From assembly GCA_009886055.1 (NCBI GenBank), contig VFJM01000431.1, positions 1 to 34,147 on the forward strand: a stretch of 34,147 nucleotides of DNA. The letters are read 5' to 3'. The notes beneath the pieces are model-generated. The model did not search any database. It had not been told where the DNA came from and saw only the letters and a program-made list of their open reading frames with translations. The position numbers and the translations under genes are program-made. Source of the DNA: Geobacter sp. GTDB taxonomy: Bacteria; Desulfobacterota; Desulfuromonadia; Geobacterales; Pseudopelobacteraceae. Each line of letters begins with the position of its first letter. The first letter of the stretch is position 1. Positions 32,417-34,147 of this stretch are shown in pieces.

Positions 32417-33036
32417 TTTTGCAATACTCCTTCGGTTGATTGTACTGAGTCCTGTGTGAATATAATGTGCTTGTATTTAAGCATATCATGAATATTAAGA
32501 GCATCATGCTTCAACATTTTTATATGCGGCACATTACGAGCAGACAAAAACAGATTGTTATTAAAATCATCCGTTACAATCAAAGATTTATTGAGATCAA
32601 AGGTACTCAGAAAACCAACGAAATCTTTAGTTGATATTTTTTCGAATTCTATTTTATCCAGAACAGTTATGTTATTGGTCTGCAGTTTATACGTCAGGAC
32701 TGAACAGAGGGCAGCGGCTCTTGCTTTCTTATTCATACTAAGGTTGTATATTTTTGGTTGCGGGCCAAAAGCCACACCACCGCCGGGGTATTGGGGGGCA
32801 CGACTGCAACCTTGCCGGGCATTACCAGTACCTTTCTGCTTGAATGGCTTTTTACCGCCGCCACGCACTGCAGAACGGTTCTTGACTGCAACAGTTCCAG
32901 CCCTGCGATTCGCGAGCTGAATCCGAAGAGCCTGATGTATAAGACTTTCTCTTACTTCAACATCGAACACATCATCGGACAGTTGAACTTCGCCGACCTG
33001 TTGTTTGTTCATATTATAAACGGCTATTGAAGGCAT
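32413..33036 (-). CDS. rplD: 50S ribosomal protein L4
   Basis: [19 protein letters not shown]...[42 protein letters not shown] 33036 preferred over 33042. Confidence 0.95.
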   Translation of the reverse strand: MPSIAVYNMNKQQVGEVQLSDDVFDVEVRESLIHQALRIQLANRRAGTVAVKNRSAVRGGGKKPFKQKGTGNARQGCSRAPQYPGGGVAFGPQPKIYNLSMNKKARAAALCSVLTYKLQTNNITVLDKIEFEKISTKDFVGFLSTFDLNKSLIVTDDFNNNLFLSARNVPHIKMLKHDALNIHDMLKYKHIIFTQDSVQSTEGVLQK

Positions 33037-33054
33037 ACACAAACTCCCGAAGTA

Positions 33055-33684
33055 CTAAGCTTTAACACTCTTTTTGATCGTTATGATTGAATTCTTGTGG
33101 CCAGGAACCGCACCTTTAATCAAGAGAAGATTATCAGCTACATCAACACGTACAATTTTAAGCCGCTGTACGGTAACTTTAACGTTCCCCATCTGACCAG
33201 GCATCTTTTTATTTTTAAAAACATGAGATGGCGTTGCAGATGCACCGATGGAGCCGGGCGCCCTGTGAAAGCGCGATCCATGGGAGGCACGACCACCCTT
33301 GAAGTTCCAGCGCTTTATTACACCCTGGAAACCTTTACCAATACTCGTGCCGGTCACATCAATCACATCGTCAGCTGAAAACTGCTCAACGGTGATTTCA
33401 TCACCCACATTCATGGACTCAACCTGGTCATTTTTGAATTCACGCAGATGCCTGAATACTCCATGGCCTGATTTCGTGCAATGCCCGAGGTACGGTTTGT
33501 TAACATTAGCAGCAGCGATCGATTCAAATCCGACCTGTACTGCTGAATATCCATCACAGTCTGCAGTTTTTTTCTGGACAACATAACAAGGACCAGCCTG
33601 AATTACAGTAACCGGTACTCTTGTTCCGTCTTCAAGAAATATCTGGGTCATGCCCAGTTTTTTTCCGATGATACCTTTCATCAT
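33055..33684 (-). CDS. rplC: 50S ribosomal protein L3
   Basis: [19 protein letters not shown]...[48 protein letters not shown]. Confidence 0.96.
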   Translation of the reverse strand: MMKGIIGKKLGMTQIFLEDGTRVPVTVIQAGPCYVVQKKTADCDGYSAVQVGFESIAAANVNKPYLGHCTKSGHGVFRHLREFKNDQVESMNVGDEITVEQFSADDVIDVTGTSIGKGFQGVIKRWNFKGGRASHGSRFHRAPGSIGASATPSHVFKNKKMPGQMGNVKVTVQRLKIVRVDVADNLLLIKGAVPGHKNSIITIKKSVKA

Positions 33685-33712
33685 AATCAGTCCTATTCAG
33701 TCGTAGTAGCAG

Positions 33713-34021
33713 TTACAGTTTTATTTCAACATCAACGCCGGCAGATAAATCCAGCTTCATGAGGGCATCAACCGTCTGCTGTGTAGGGTCAAGTATATCA
33801 ATCAAACGCTTATGTGTTCTGATTTCAAACTGGTCACGTGACTTTTTGTCAACATGGGGACCACGCAGAACACAATACTTGTTGATCACGGTCGGCAATG
33901 GAATTGGTCCGGCAACACGCGCACCAGTTCTTTTTGCTGTATCGACAATTTCACCTACTGAAACATCAAGTAGTTTGTGGTCATATGCCTTAAGGCGAAT
34001 TCTTATCTTCTGGCTCTGCAT
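33713..34021 (-). CDS. rpsJ: 30S ribosomal protein S10
   Basis: [44 protein letters not shown]. Confidence 0.97.
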   Translation of the reverse strand: MQSQKIRIRLKAYDHKLLDVSVGEIVDTAKRTGARVAGPIPLPTVINKYCVLRGPHVDKKSRDQFEIRTHKRLIDILDPTQQTVDALMKLDLSAGVDVEIKL

Positions 34022-34044
34022 TGATATCCTCGTAACGATCGTAT

Positions 34045-34147
34045 TTATTCAATAATTGAAGCTACAACGCCGGCTCCGACCGTACGGCCACCTTCACGGA
34101 TAGCAAAGCGCAGGCCGTCGTCCATAGCGATCGGGGTGATCAGTTTA
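34045..34147 (-). CDS. tuf: Elongation factor Tu, C-terminal fragment (runs off right edge)
   Basis: Reverse-strand reading ...[33 protein letters not shown] is the EF-Tu C-terminus. Confidence 0.95.
   Translation of the reverse strand, partial: KLITPIAMDDGLRFAIREGGRTVGAGVVASIIE

Overview
The window looks like chromosome from a Geobacter/Desulfuromonadales-like bacterium (inferred from gene content and order only). It has three blocks. (1) About 0.2-10.6 kb, minus strand: a leucine/isovalerate catabolism (liu-type) cluster. It encodes isovaleryl-CoA dehydrogenase, both subunits of a methylcrotonyl-CoA-type carboxylase, crotonases, HMG-CoA lyase, a second and divergent DRE-TIM metallolyase, a MaoC-like hydratase and an alpha/beta hydrolase; the start of an AMP-binding acyl-CoA synthetase lies at the left edge. 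(2) About 10.9-19.0 kb, plus strand and divergent from block 1: a complete branched-chain-type (liv) ABC transporter with an acyl-CoA synthetase embedded between livG and livH, followed by a tandem UspA protein and a MerR-family regulator. (3) About 19.1-34.1 kb, minus strand: the tuf-S10-spc-alpha ribosomal super-operon (tuf 3' end to rplQ). Blocks 2 and 3 converge on a perfect 19-bp palindrome that looks like a shared terminator. No tRNA, rRNA, CRISPR array, transposase or phage gene was seen. The most interesting signals are a CTTTACGTWA-type palindromic motif at the promoters of the divergent liu/liv block (candidate operator for the linked MerR protein), a strong hairpin directly in front of the carboxylase biotin-subunit RBS, and a metallolyase paralog that lacks the canonical HMG-CoA lyase cysteine loop. 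I found no clearly new defence or mobile system.
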